A DNA stretch of 64,000 nucleotides from Thermomicrobium roseum DSM 5159 (GTDB taxonomy: Bacteria > Chloroflexota > Chloroflexia > Thermomicrobiales > Thermomicrobiaceae): assembly GCF_000021685.1 (NCBI RefSeq), contig NC_011959.1:62001-126000 (forward strand), read 5' to 3'. Of this stretch, positions 32,450 to 41,480 are shown piece after piece. Position 1 is the stretch's first letter; each line of letters starts with the position of its first letter. The notes under the pieces were generated by a model that was not told where the DNA came from, did not search any database, and saw nothing but the letters and a program-made list of their open reading frames with translations. The translations under genes were made by a program, and so were the position numbers.

Positions 32450-34873
32450 ATGACGACCGGCACGAGCCAGGATCCCTTCCAGTTACTCCGGCGCATCCTC
32501 GAACTGGAGAAGCGCAAAGGATTTCAGGATACCGCTGCCGCTGGTGGACTGGAACGATTGGTCGCACGCAATCTTCTGGGCTGGCTGGCCGAGTTCCCGA
32601 GCCAGAAGGCGCGACTTCAGGAGTTGGCAGCGCTCTTCCGCGGTTACGCCGACCGCTCGCCGGCTGCCCGCGCTGAGCTCGTCGAAAAAGCACTGGCGGT
32701 GTTGGACGGCTCGGCGAGCGTACCAGCTGAACAGACGCGTCGGCCGGCTCGCCCGCGACCAGCAGCACGCACCGCGCCGGTTCGGGTTGACCGAGCGGTG
32801 GAGCCTGATGACCCGGTGACCGTGTTGCCCGGCGTCGGCAGCCAGCGGGCTCGCCAACTGGAAGCGCTCGGCGTCACGACGGTCCGCGATCTCCTCTTTC
32901 TCGTACCCCGCCGCTATCTCGATTACACCCAGGTCGTGCCGATCGGTCGACTCGGACGCCTCGTTCGTCCCGGTGAAGAGGTGACGTGCTCCGTCATCGG
33001 CGAGGTGGTGCAGATCGAGACACGGGAGACGTCAGGCGGCCGCCGCTATGTCAGTGTTCAGCTGCGTGACGAGACGGGGACTATCCCGGTCATCTGGTTC
33101 AACCCCTATATCGCGCGCCAGCTGGAGGCTGGGCAGCGGATCGCGGTCAGCGGGCGGCTCGAGGGGCATGGTCCGTACGTCCGCTTCCGCAATCCGGAGT
33201 GGGAGCCGGCCGAGGCCGAGTTGCTCCAGGCCGGGCGCATCGTTCCCGTCTACCCGCTCACGCAGGGGCTGTATCAGCGCCAGGTGCGCCAGCTGACGCG
33301 GGCGGCGCTCGACCTGGCGCTTCCGCGCCTCGAGGACCCTCTGCCGCCCGCGTTGCGGGAGCGGAACCGGCTCCCCTCGCTCGCCTGGGCACTCGAGCAG
33401 CTGCACTATCCGGAGACGCTCGCGGCAGCCGAGCGAGCTCGCCGCCGCTTGGCCTTCGACGAGTTCCTCGTCTTGCAACTCGGACTCGTTCAACGTCGAC
33501 TCGCCTGGCATGCCCAAGCGGGCATCGCGATCCCGATCGACCGGGCCTTCCTGGAAACGTTCCTCGCGTCCCTCCCGTTCCAGCTGACCGGAGCGCAGCG
33601 ACGCGCGCTCGAGGAAATCCTGGCGGATCTCGCCGAGCCGCACCCGATGAGTCGGCTCCTGCAGGGTGATGTCGGCTCCGGTAAGACGGTGGTCGCAGCG
33701 GCAGCAGCCTTGCTGGTCCACCGTGCCGGCTATCAGGCAGCCATCCTGGCCCCGACCGAGATCTTGGCCGAACAGCACTTTCGAACCTTGACCCGTCTCT
33801 ACCATGGCTTGCCTGGCGGAGAACGGCCACTCGTCGCGCTGCTCACTGGAAGCACGCCGGAGCGCGATCGTGGATCGATCCTCGCAGGACTCGCCAGCGG
33901 GACGATCAGCATCATCGTCGGGACGCACGCGCTCCTCGAGGAGCGTGTCCAGTTCCGGCGGCTCGCGCTGGCTGTGATCGATGAGCAGCACCGTTTCGGT
34001 GTCCTGCAGCGCCACACACTGCGGAGCAAAGGGGAGAACCCCCACGTGCTGGTGATGACCGCCACACCGATTCCCCGTAGCTTGGCACTGGTCCTGCACG
34101 GTGATCTCGACCTTTCCATCATCGACGAGTTGCCGCCTGGGCGCCAGCCGGTCAAGACCTACGTCGTACCGGGACGGAAGCGCACGCAGGCCTACGAGTT
34201 CGTTCGTCGCGAAATCGAGAAGGGGCATCAGGCTTTCATCATTTGCCCACTGGTGGAGGAGTCGGAGGCGATCGAGGCGCGCGCGGCCACGGCCGAGTAC
34301 GAGCGTTTGCAGCGCGAAGTCTTCCCTGACTTGCGGCTCGGCCTCTTGCATGGCCGAATGAGCCCTCGGGAAAAAGAGGACGTGATGACGCGTTTCCGGG
34401 ACGGTGAGCTCCATATCCTCGTTTCGACCGCTGTCGTGGAAGTCGGGATCGATATCCCCAACGCGACGGTCATCCTGATCGAGGGAGCCGAGCGCTTCGG
34501 GCTCGCGCAGTTGCACCAGTTCCGCGGTCGCGTCGGTCGCGGTTCCGCGCCGTCCTACTGTCTGCTCGTCTCCGATGCCAGCACGGAGACCGCGCGGCAG
34601 CGCTTGGAGGCGGTCGCCAGCACGACCGATGGTTTCCGGCTCGCCGAGATCGACCTCGAGCTGCGTGGTCCAGGCGAGTTCCTCGGGACCCGCCAGAGCG
34701 GTCTTCCCAATCTCCGCTTCGCCTCGCTGGCCGATCTGTCCACGCTTCAAGCCGCTCGCCGAACTGCCGAGGATCTTTTGCGCCAGGATCCGTTGCTCGC
34801 CGCACCCGAGCATGTTCCCTTGGCCGAGTTGGTCCGTGCGCTCTGGACACGCAGCGTCGCCGACGTGAGCTGA
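32450..34873 (+). CDS. recG: ATP-dependent DNA helicase RecG
   Basis: Branch-migrating helicase that remodels stalled forks and Holliday junctions. The 807-residue protein has an extra N-terminal helical segment (about 1-120), the OB-fold wedge domain (about 165-290) and a superfamily 2 motor with GDVGSGKT (Lys412), DEQH (511-514), VMTATPIPRSLAL and QFRGRVGRG. The N-terminal extension is longer than in Escherichia coli RecG but common in other phyla. ATG 32450 is chosen; the upstream frame to 32408 lacks a ribosome site. Confidence 0.95.
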   Translation: MTTGTSQDPFQLLRRILELEKRKGFQDTAAAGGLERLVARNLLGWLAEFPSQKARLQELAALFRGYADRSPAARAELVEKALAVLDGSASVPAEQTRRPARPRPAARTAPVRVDRAVEPDDPVTVLPGVGSQRARQLEALGVTTVRDLLFLVPRRYLDYTQVVPIGRLGRLVRPGEEVTCSVIGEVVQIETRETSGGRRYVSVQLRDETGTIPVIWFNPYIARQLEAGQRIAVSGRLEGHGPYVRFRNPEWEPAEAELLQAGRIVPVYPLTQGLYQRQVRQLTRAALDLALPRLEDPLPPALRERNRLPSLAWALEQLHYPETLAAAERARRRLAFDEFLVLQLGLVQRRLAWHAQAGIAIPIDRAFLETFLASLPFQLTGAQRRALEEILADLAEPHPMSRLLQGDVGSGKTVVAAAAALLVHRAGYQAAILAPTEILAEQHFRTLTRLYHGLPGGERPLVALLTGSTPERDRGSILAGLASGTISIIVGTHALLEERVQFRRLALAVIDEQHRFGVLQRHTLRSKGENPHVLVMTATPIPRSLALVLHGDLDLSIIDELPPGRQPVKTYVVPGRKRTQAYEFVRREIEKGHQAFIICPLVEESEAIEARAATAEYERLQREVFPDLRLGLLHGRMSPREKEDVMTRFRDGELHILVSTAVVEVGIDIPNATVILIEGAERFGLAQLHQFRGRVGRGSAPSYCLLVSDASTETARQRLEAVASTTDGFRLAEIDLELRGPGEFLGTRQSGLPNLRFASLADLSTLQAARRTAEDLLRQDPLLAAPEHVPLAELVRALWTRSVADVS

Positions 34874-34887
34874 AAGGAACGACAGCG

Positions 34888-35676
34888 ATGCCGTCGCCAG
34901 TTTTCTGGCTCGACGAGAGCCTTCTCGGGCGCGTGCTCGCGCCCTTTCTCCGCCCAGTGCTGGAGCAGATGGGTTGGGAACTCCGCCAACAGCGCGATCT
35001 TACCGCCATGACCCTGCGGCGTTTCCCAGGGCTGGCGCTCCTCGATACGATCGAGGCATTGGCGCTCGTCCCAGCCTACGCTCTCGCGACCGACTTGGCT
35101 CTCGTTGCGCAGCACGCCAGTGTCGTGGCGTTGGAGACTCCGGATCGGCCTGATCAGATCGGCGAAGCGGTCGTCGTGTCCGAGGGTTGTCGACCTGCCA
35201 GTCGCGCGCTGGCCCGTGCCACCATCGAGCCGTTCTTCGGTCTGCGGATCCGAGCCTGGGACGGCGAACAAGGCGCAGATGCGCTGCCGGTTCTGCGGGT
35301 CCACGAGGACGAGGCAGCGCTCGGCCCACTCGGCGAGCGCTCCCACGATCTGGGACGTGCCTGGTTCGTCCTGACTGGCCAACCATTCGTGAGTCACCTG
35401 CTGGTCGTTGCGCCAGAGCTGCCGAGTGACGTCCTGCGTCCTGTCGCCAGCCTGTTGCAGGTGCTTCCCGAGCAACTCGCTGGCCGTGCAGCCGAGATCG
35501 CGGCTGAACTCGTCGCTGCTCGGCCACTCGATGCAGGGCGACTGCGGGTCGTTCTGACCGAGGCGCTCAGCGTCGTGACGCCCAAAGTGCGGAAAGCGGT
35601 CGACGAGTTGGTGCGGCGCAGCGGAAGTGGCTTGCGCTTACCACCAGGGGAGATCTATCGGCCGCTCGCTTCGTGA
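34888..35676 (+). CDS. MqnA-like solute-binding-fold protein
   Basis: A 262-residue protein without signal peptide. The part DLGRAWFVLTGQPFVSHLLV is close to the DLG-W--LTGLPFVFALW stretch of MqnA/MqnD menaquinone enzymes, and ALLDTIEALALVP resembles their DLALVP strand, so a periplasmic-binding-type fold is likely. Catalytic residues cannot be assigned, so MqnA activity (chorismate dehydratase) is a guess. It follows recG by 14 bp, with which it has no obvious link, and overlaps the convergent flavin reductase by 22 bp. Confidence 0.55.
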   Translation: MPSPVFWLDESLLGRVLAPFLRPVLEQMGWELRQQRDLTAMTLRRFPGLALLDTIEALALVPAYALATDLALVAQHASVVALETPDRPDQIGEAVVVSEGCRPASRALARATIEPFFGLRIRAWDGEQGADALPVLRVHEDEAALGPLGERSHDLGRAWFVLTGQPFVSHLLVVAPELPSDVLRPVASLLQVLPEQLAGRAAEIAAELVAARPLDAGRLRVVLTEALSVVTPKVRKAVDELVRRSGSGLRLPPGEIYRPLAS

Positions 35677-36257
35677 TCCTCCGCTTCGGTTTCCTCTTCG
35701 TCGGGTAGCCGCGCGCGATAAACGCGAGCCAGGGCGGCGTACCATTCTCCGCCAACATGATGGGCGAGCGGGGCTTCTTCCAGGTGGAGCCAACGGTCGC
35801 CGAAAAGTTCGCTGTCCGCTGCGACAGCCAGGACTTCGCCGACGAAGAGATCGTGGTCGCCGAGGCTCAGTCGCGCCGCGAGCCCGCATTCGATCTGTGC
35901 GATCGCTTCCTCCAGCACAGGAACGTCGGTCTCGAGCGCATCGGTCGGATGGAGCTGTGCCCGGGTGAATTTGTCCGTGTCGCGGCCGGAGAGGAGGCCG
36001 CAGAGGTGGAGAGCAGGCAGATACTCGATCGTCACGATGTTCAGGGTGAAGAATTCGCCCTTGGTGAGGAGTTCGTGCGTCAAGCGGCTGGGGTGGACGG
36101 CCAGCCCGATGCGCGGCGGTTCGAGACTCAGCGGTATGACCCATGCCGCGGTCATCACGTTCGGTTGTGCCCGATAGTGCGTGGTGACCAGAACGACCGG
36201 TCCAGGTTCCAGCAATCGTGCCGCCAGGCGCGGCTCGCGTCGCTCTTTTCGTCCCAC
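35655..36257 (-). CDS. Flavin reductase-like (FMN-binding split barrel) protein
   Basis: A 200-residue FMN-binding split-barrel protein. The N-terminal GPVVLVTTHYRAQPNVMTAAW and the strand PPRIGLAVHPSRLTHELLTKGEFFTLNIV are typical of this family; GDHDLFVGEVLAV is the conserved late strand. Members reduce flavins or serve as NAD(P)H:flavin components. The acidic tail is DEEETEAEDHEASGR. The glycosyltransferase genes lie upstream on the same strand, 6 bp apart, so it is probably the last gene of that unit. Confidence 0.85.
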   Translation of the reverse strand: MGRKERREPRLAARLLEPGPVVLVTTHYRAQPNVMTAAWVIPLSLEPPRIGLAVHPSRLTHELLTKGEFFTLNIVTIEYLPALHLCGLLSGRDTDKFTRAQLHPTDALETDVPVLEEAIAQIECGLAARLSLGDHDLFVGEVLAVAADSELFGDRWLHLEEAPLAHHVGGEWYAALARVYRARLPDEEETEAEDHEASGR

Positions 36258-36263
36258 GGTCCC

Positions 36264-37400
36264 TCAACTCCTCTCGGCAGTCGAGTGCCGGGCACGTGGT
36301 GCTGCCAGCATCGCTTGGTAAACCGCATAGTACTGCTCGGCGATGCGCCGCTGCGTGTAGTGCGCGAGGACACGCCGCCGGCCTGCTTCCCCGAGTTCGC
36401 GTAATCGCTCCGGGTTCACGAGCAAGGTGGCCAGCAGGCGTGCCAGCGCCTCGACGTCGTCCTCCGGGAAGATCAAGCTCGGGTCGCCGATGACGTGCGG
36501 AATTTCGCCGGAGGACGAGCCGACGACCGGCACCCCACAGGCCATCGCTTCGATGATCACTCGTCCGAACTGTTCCTTCCAGTTGCGGCGCGTTCGCGAG
36601 GGCACGACCAACAGGTCGAAGCGATTGAGCGCTTCCGGCATCAGTGCGGCTGGCACGCTCCCGCGGAAGATGACGCGGTCGCGCACGCCGAGCTGCGCGG
36701 CGAGCAGCTCGAGCCGCGTCCGCTCGGTGCCCTCACCGACGATCTCCAGCTGGACGCGGACAGGCAAGCGTGCCAGCGCCCGGATGACCAGGTCGGCTCC
36801 TTTTTCCGGCACCAGCCGGCCGACGAACCCGAGCGTGGGGACGTCAGCTCGCGGCACTGACAGAGGACGAAAGAGGTCGGGATCGACACCGAACTGTGGG
36901 ATGACCGCGAGCGGTCCCTGGTATCCCTTGCGCCGGAGCACTGCGGCAGCTTCCTGATTGCCTGCTACCGCCATGCTGGCGAGCCGGTAATTCAGCCGCT
37001 CGAACCAGGAGAACGGAGGGGGGTAACGACGATAGAGATTTTGCCAGGTAAAGAAGAGCATCCGGGCTCCGTAGCGCCATCCGAGCAGGGCGGCGTGCGC
37101 TGTCACCAGGTTGTACGGTTCCTCATCGATATGCAGGATGTCGGGGCGGAAGCGGGCGATCTGCTTACCCAGGCCTGGATAGAGATGGATGTGATGGTGC
37201 CCGTTGAACCACATCGGCTCGACCACGAGCTGATAGCCTTGGACGAAGCGTCGTTCCAACTGGAGGACACCGACCCGACTCTCGTGCCAGGCTGGCGGTA
37301 CGACAGCGAGGAGTTCGATGCCGGGCAAGCGCGCTAACTCCTCGAGCTTGCGCTGGTACATGCCGTTGACCAGGGCCTTCGAGACCATCAGGATCCGCAT
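36264..37400 (-). CDS. GT4 family glycosyltransferase
   Basis: A 378-residue GT-B fold enzyme. The C-terminal half shows TLGFVGRLVPEKGADLVIRA, the nucleotide-sugar region EQFGRVIIEAMACGVPVVGS and SSGEIPHVIGD, the usual GT4 signature. The N-terminal half binds the acceptor. The donor and product are unknown; a role in exopolysaccharide or glycolipid is likely. Its 13-bp overlap with the next glycosyltransferase gene implies translational coupling. Confidence 0.9.
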   Translation of the reverse strand: MRILMVSKALVNGMYQRKLEELARLPGIELLAVVPPAWHESRVGVLQLERRFVQGYQLVVEPMWFNGHHHIHLYPGLGKQIARFRPDILHIDEEPYNLVTAHAALLGWRYGARMLFFTWQNLYRRYPPPFSWFERLNYRLASMAVAGNQEAAAVLRRKGYQGPLAVIPQFGVDPDLFRPLSVPRADVPTLGFVGRLVPEKGADLVIRALARLPVRVQLEIVGEGTERTRLELLAAQLGVRDRVIFRGSVPAALMPEALNRFDLLVVPSRTRRNWKEQFGRVIIEAMACGVPVVGSSSGEIPHVIGDPSLIFPEDDVEALARLLATLLVNPERLRELGEAGRRRVLAHYTQRRIAEQYYAVYQAMLAAPRARHSTAERS

Positions 37401-38584
37401 GGTTTTCCGACCACTGCTCGCAAGCCGTTCCCACCAGCCTCTGCGATCGCCTCGCGGTAGACCGTGAGGGTCTGCTCAGCTGTCCGTTGCCAGCTGAACA
37501 TTCTGGCACGCGCGAGACCCCGCTCGCGCAGCGTGCAGCGGAGTTCCGCATCGGTCAAGACGCGCACCAGTGCCTCCGCGAAGGCGTCCTCTTCCGGTTC
37601 GACCAGGATTCCAGCTTCTCCGACAACTTCTGGCAAGCTCGTGCAGCGAGCCGCGATGACCGGAGTACCACAGGCCATCGCTTCGAGCGGTGACAGCCCG
37701 AACCCCTCGTAGCGAGAGGGGTACGCGTACACGCTTGCCAGTCGATACCAGAGAAGCTTTTCCTCCTCGCTGACCGGACCAGGAAGGAGAACATGCTGTT
37801 CCAAACCGAGTTCGCGAATGAGCGGTGCCAGCGGTGGGTAGAGGCGCGGATTCGCACTGTGCGGCTGTCCCGGAATGACCAGGCGAGTGCCCGCGGGAAG
37901 TCGGGGCAGGGCACGGGCAAAGGCGCGGACCAGGAGCGGGAGGTTTTTCCGGACATCGAAGCCACCCAGATTGAGAACCACCGGCCCGGTAATCCCCCAT
38001 GCCTGAGCCAGTGCCTGCGTCGCGTCCGGTTCAGGAGTTGGTGCGAAACGCTCCTCGACCCCGAGGGGAACCACCCGGATCCGCTCGGCCGGATAGCCGA
38101 GCACGCGAACGATATCCTTCCGGGACCACTCGGAATCGGTCAGGATGAGTCGTGCTCGTCGCACAGTACGGCGCATCAGCGCCGTGTAGAAGCGCATGGC
38201 CAACGAGGAACGATATTCCGGCAGAACGAGTGGGATGACGTCGTGGACGGTGACGACGAAGGGAGTCGACAGGCGAAGCGGTGCCGCGAAGTAGGGGATG
38301 TGCACGAGTCGCGGCTGGACTGCGCGAGCGAGTTGAGGGATGCCGCGTTGCTCCCACCAGAGCTTGCGCACCTTACTCGGCCAACGAGTGGGTGGGACGA
38401 GGACCAGCGCCCGTGCCGCGTCAGCGAGGTCCACGGGTGGCTGCGCTGGGAGCGCGAGGGTCACGACCGGATCATCGTTTCGAGCCAGTTCGCGCCAGAG
38501 CGCGAGCGTGTACTGGCCGCTCCCGGTCCGTGGCTGGGCGATGAAGGCACCGTCGAGTAACACATCGATGCGCGTTCCTGCCAC
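37388..38584 (-). CDS. GT4 family glycosyltransferase (mannosyltransferase-like)
   Basis: A 398-residue GT-B enzyme. VHDVIPLVLPEY and LTDSEWSRKDIVR near the middle, VLNLGGFDVRKNLPLLVRA and RYEGFGLSPLEAMACGTPVI near the end are typical of the mannosyl/rhamnosyl transferases of cell-surface glycans. Start GTG 38584 is preferred because a TATACT box ends 25 nt upstream, which excludes the longer frame to 38728. It forms an operon with the other GT4 gene and the flavin reductase. Confidence 0.88.
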   Translation of the reverse strand: MAGTRIDVLLDGAFIAQPRTGSGQYTLALWRELARNDDPVVTLALPAQPPVDLADAARALVLVPPTRWPSKVRKLWWEQRGIPQLARAVQPRLVHIPYFAAPLRLSTPFVVTVHDVIPLVLPEYRSSLAMRFYTALMRRTVRRARLILTDSEWSRKDIVRVLGYPAERIRVVPLGVEERFAPTPEPDATQALAQAWGITGPVVLNLGGFDVRKNLPLLVRAFARALPRLPAGTRLVIPGQPHSANPRLYPPLAPLIRELGLEQHVLLPGPVSEEEKLLWYRLASVYAYPSRYEGFGLSPLEAMACGTPVIAARCTSLPEVVGEAGILVEPEEDAFAEALVRVLTDAELRCTLRERGLARARMFSWQRTAEQTLTVYREAIAEAGGNGLRAVVGKPCGS

Positions 38585-38608
38585 CGCTCCCCGTTCCTCC
38601 CACGGTGA

Positions 38609-38614
38609 GTATAG
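38609..38614 (-). promoter_or_regulatory. Candidate -10 box of the glycosyltransferase operon
   Basis: TATACT on the minus strand about 18 nt before the predicted transcription start; the -35 (GGACCG at 17 bp) is weak. It supports the GTG 38584 start. Confidence 0.4.
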
Positions 38615-38722
38615 AGTGCGCGCTCGGGACGGTCCGTCTTCGAGATACCGCAGCCATCCGCCAGCCTGACGGGCTGGCAGTGCGTTCCAGGGAAAATCGG
38701 GTGCCAGCAGAGAGCGCGCGGA

Positions 38723-38751
38723 TTGCACGTGTCCTCTCAGCGTGCTAGGCT
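38723..38751 (+). promoter_or_regulatory. rpmB promoter
   Basis: TTGCAC (38723-38728), a 17-bp spacer and TAGGCT (38746-38751), 55 bp before the ATG. Confidence 0.5.
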
Positions 38752-38806
38752 AGTCATTCGGTGGAAAACGAGTGCGGCTTCGCAGAAGAGCGACGGAGCG
38801 ACGACC

Positions 38807-38998
38807 ATGGCGATGTGCGAACTCTGTGGCAAGAAGCCGATGTTCGGCCATAACGTCAGCCACTCCAACCGGAAGACGAACCGGAAGTTCAAGCCGAATG
38901 TCCAGCGGGTGACGGTCATCCTGAACGGTGTCCCGAAGCGTATGCGCATCTGCACACGCTGCCTCCGAACACTCTACAAAGAGGCTCGCGAGGCGTAG
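38807..38998 (+). CDS. rpmB: 50S ribosomal protein L28
   Basis: Small basic ribosomal protein of 63 residues, the usual length. It has the zinc-ribbon form with CELCGK (Cys4, Cys7) and CTRC near residue 53, followed by the short helix LRTLYKEAREA. MAMCELCGKKPMFGHNVSHS is typical. Monocistronic, between its promoter and a strong hairpin. Confidence 0.95.
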   Translation: MAMCELCGKKPMFGHNVSHSNRKTNRKFKPNVQRVTVILNGVPKRMRICTRCLRTLYKEAREA

Positions 38999-39013
38999 CC
39001 CCTGCCTCGGCAG

Positions 39014-39041
39014 GCTGCCCGATCAGGTTGGATCGGGCAGC
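39014..39041. terminator. Bidirectional terminator hairpin of rpmB and prmC
   Basis: GCTGCCCGATC and GATCGGGCAGC form an 11-bp stem around AGGTTG. The 5' arm starts 16 bp after the rpmB stop, and the structure covers the prmC stop codon. A smaller hairpin CCTGCC/GGCAGG precedes it at 39001-39014. Confidence 0.6.
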
Positions 39042-39874
39042 TCGATGGTGAGGTAGCGAGACAAGCCAGCGAGGTCGCGTCGTATCGCGATCTTTCCGTG
39101 TGGAAAGAGGGAGCGGGCTGTCGAAAGCGCCCGCTCTGCTTGTGCTGGATCGATCTCGACGATGCAACCACCACCGGACCGCAGCAGCGTGGCAACTTGC
39201 GGGAGCAGGCGAGCATACCAGCCGAATCCCTCGTCCGGGGCGAAGAGTGCTTCCGCGGGTTCCCAAGCGAGACCGGGGTGCCACTGGTCTGGGCGAAGAT
39301 ACGGGAGATTGGCGACCACCAAATCGAGCGGTCCCCGACACCAGCTCAAGAGATCGCCACACACGAGATGCACGCGCCCGGGCGCCAGTCGCTCGCGATT
39401 TACGCGAGCCACCTGGAGGGCTGCCAGCGAGCGGTCGCTTCCAACGAGCACTGCTGGATGCTGCTTCCCCAGCGTCACGGCGAGCGAGACGATGATCGCC
39501 CCGCAACCGGTTCCGACGTCGACACAGCGGGGCTCGTCGTGCCGTGCGCGCAGTCGTTCGGCTGCCCAGGTGACGAGGAACTCTGTCTCTGGACGGGGGA
39601 TCAGCGTCTCCGGTGTGACGAGAAAATCGAGGCCGTAGAACTCGCGATGGCCGGTCAGGTAGGCTACCGGCTCGCCGCGTTCCCGCCGGGCGACGAGTTC
39701 CCAAAACCGCTCCAGCGTACCCGGTGGCTGCTCCGGAAGTCGGCGATAGAGTTCGGCACGGTCAATGCCGAGCACATGGCAGAGGAGCACTTCGGCATCC
39801 AGCCGCGGCGTGGGACTGCCGCTCTGGCGCAGCCGCTCGGTCGCTCGGCGCAAGACGTCGCGCAACGTGAGCAC
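39023..39874 (-). CDS. prmC: Release factor glutamine methyltransferase PrmC
   Basis: SAM-dependent enzyme that methylates the GGQ glutamine of release factors. The 283-residue protein has a helical N-terminal domain, the SAM loop CVDVGTGCGAIIVSLA and the catalytic ANLPYL, an accepted variant of NPPY. GTG 39874 is the first start in frame. It lies 8 bp after prfA, whose product is its substrate, on the same strand. Confidence 0.93.
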   Translation of the reverse strand: MLTLRDVLRRATERLRQSGSPTPRLDAEVLLCHVLGIDRAELYRRLPEQPPGTLERFWELVARRERGEPVAYLTGHREFYGLDFLVTPETLIPRPETEFLVTWAAERLRARHDEPRCVDVGTGCGAIIVSLAVTLGKQHPAVLVGSDRSLAALQVARVNRERLAPGRVHLVCGDLLSWCRGPLDLVVANLPYLRPDQWHPGLAWEPAEALFAPDEGFGWYARLLPQVATLLRSGGGCIVEIDPAQAERALSTARSLFPHGKIAIRRDLAGLSRYLTIELPDPT

Positions 39875-39882
39875 GGGCCCGC

Positions 39883-40974
39883 TCAGTCGATGCCAGCTGC
39901 TCGCAGGCGTTCGGCCATTTCCAGCGCTTGCAGTTCCTGAATGAAGATATCGATCTCGCCGTCCAGTACGGCTGGCAGGTTGTTGACCGTCAGCTTGAGA
40001 CGATGATCGGTCACACGGTCTTGGGGGAAGTTGTACGTGCGGATCTTTTCTGCCCGTTCACCTGTGCCGACCTGCTGCCGGCGCAACCCGGTCCGCTCCT
40101 CTTCGAGCTTGCGTCGTTGGAGTTCGTAGAGCCGTGCCCGGAGGACCGCCATCGCCTTGAGACGATTCTTGAGCTGCGACCGCTCGTCTTGGCAGCTCAC
40201 GACGATTCCAGTCGGAAGGTGCGTGATCCGCACGGCTGAGTCGGTCGTATTGACGCTCTGTCCACCGTGTCCACTGGAACGGAAGACTTCGATGCGCAAG
40301 TCGTCTTCGTCGATGTGCACTTCGACCTCGTCTGCTTCGGGAAGCACGGCGACGGTCGCCGTCGAGGTATGGATGCGGCCGGACGATTCGGTGATCGGAA
40401 CGCGCTGAACGCGGTGGACACCGCTCTCGTGCTTGAAGTGGCTGTAGGCCCCCTTGCCCCGCACCTCGAAGATGATCTCCTTGAATCCTCCGAGTTCGGT
40501 CGGGCTACTGGAGAGCACCTCCACCTTCCAACCCTGTCGCTCCGCGTAGCGGGTATACATGCGGAAAAGATCGGCCGCGAAGAGCGCAGCCTCTTCGCCT
40601 CCAGTACCCGCTCGGATTTCCACGATGACGTCTTTCTCGTCGTTCGGATCGCGCGGGACGAGACGACGCCGCAGCTCCTGATAGATCGTCTCGCGGTACT
40701 CGCGCAGCCGGTCGATCTCCTCGGCAGCCAGTTCCACCAGATCGGGATCCTCGGCCTCCAGGAGTTCTTCCGCTTGAGCGACTTGCCGGTCGATATCCTT
40801 GAGCTGGCGGTACAGCGCGACGATCTCCTCGAGTTCCGCTCGCTCGCGTGCCAGTTGTGCCACGCGCTGAGGATCGGTGGCGACGTCCGGATCGGCGAGC
40901 TGTCGTTCCACCTCATCGAAGCGCTGCTCGAGTTCGGCGAGTTTGTCGAGTACGGATACCGTCTGAGTCGTCAC
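39883..40974 (-). CDS. prfA: Peptide chain release factor 1
   Basis: Stop-codon-reading factor for UAA and UAG. The 363-residue protein shows the catalytic SSGHGGQSVNTTDSAVRI, and the domain 2 RVPITESSGRIHTSTATVAV stretch leads into it. Length and domain order are standard. It starts at 40974, overlapping the stop of the upstream LOG gene in ATGA; prmC follows 8 bp later. Confidence 0.96.
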   Translation of the reverse strand: MTTQTVSVLDKLAELEQRFDEVERQLADPDVATDPQRVAQLARERAELEEIVALYRQLKDIDRQVAQAEELLEAEDPDLVELAAEEIDRLREYRETIYQELRRRLVPRDPNDEKDVIVEIRAGTGGEEAALFAADLFRMYTRYAERQGWKVEVLSSSPTELGGFKEIIFEVRGKGAYSHFKHESGVHRVQRVPITESSGRIHTSTATVAVLPEADEVEVHIDEDDLRIEVFRSSGHGGQSVNTTDSAVRITHLPTGIVVSCQDERSQLKNRLKAMAVLRARLYELQRRKLEEERTGLRRQQVGTGERAEKIRTYNFPQDRVTDHRLKLTVNNLPAVLDGEIDIFIQELQALEMAERLRAAGID

Positions 40975-41480
40975 AGCTCTGCTCCTCCGGTGGGTTGAAC
41001 GCTGAGGACAGCGAGGACCTGGTTGACTGCTTCCTCTGGTGTGGCGACCTCGCTGATCGTGGCGCCAGCCCGTGAGAGTAGAGAGGCATCGAGCGGCCAG
41101 GAGCGCAGGGCGATCACTGGGCGCCCCAACTTGAGTGCCAATGCGATCTCGGAGAGCGTACCAAGTCCGCCGCCGACCGCGATGACCACGCGCCCGGAAG
41201 CGACGACGACAACGTTGCGTGCCTCACCCAAACCAGTACAGATCGGATGGTCGACCCATTCGTTGGCGTCTGACGGATCGGTGCCAGGTAGGATACCGAT
41301 CGTCTGACCCCCTCTGCGTTTGGCGCCCCGACACACGGCCGCCATGACCCCACCGCGACCGCCGCAGACAACCGTCAGACCAGAAACGGCCAGGAGTTCT
41401 CCCAGGCGTTCGGCCAGTGCCTGTTCCTCCGGTGTCGCCTCGTGCGGGCCGCAGACCGCAACGTGTCTTGCTGATTTCAT
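40971..41480 (-). CDS. LOG-family (TIGR00725-type) nucleotide-binding protein
   Basis: A 169-residue Rossmann-like protein. It has CGGRGGVMAAVCRGAKRRGG, the LOG variant of the PGGxGTxxE motif in VVIAVGGGLGTLSEIALAL, and GRPVIAL. The group includes lysine-decarboxylase-like phosphoribohydrolases and molybdenum cofactor carrier relatives; the substrate is not assignable. It overlaps prfA by 4 bp and thpR by 4 bp, so all are in one unit. Confidence 0.82.
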   Translation of the reverse strand: MKSARHVAVCGPHEATPEEQALAERLGELLAVSGLTVVCGGRGGVMAAVCRGAKRRGGQTIGILPGTDPSDANEWVDHPICTGLGEARNVVVVASGRVVIAVGGGLGTLSEIALALKLGRPVIALRSWPLDASLLSRAGATISEVATPEEAVNQVLAVLSVQPTGGAEL

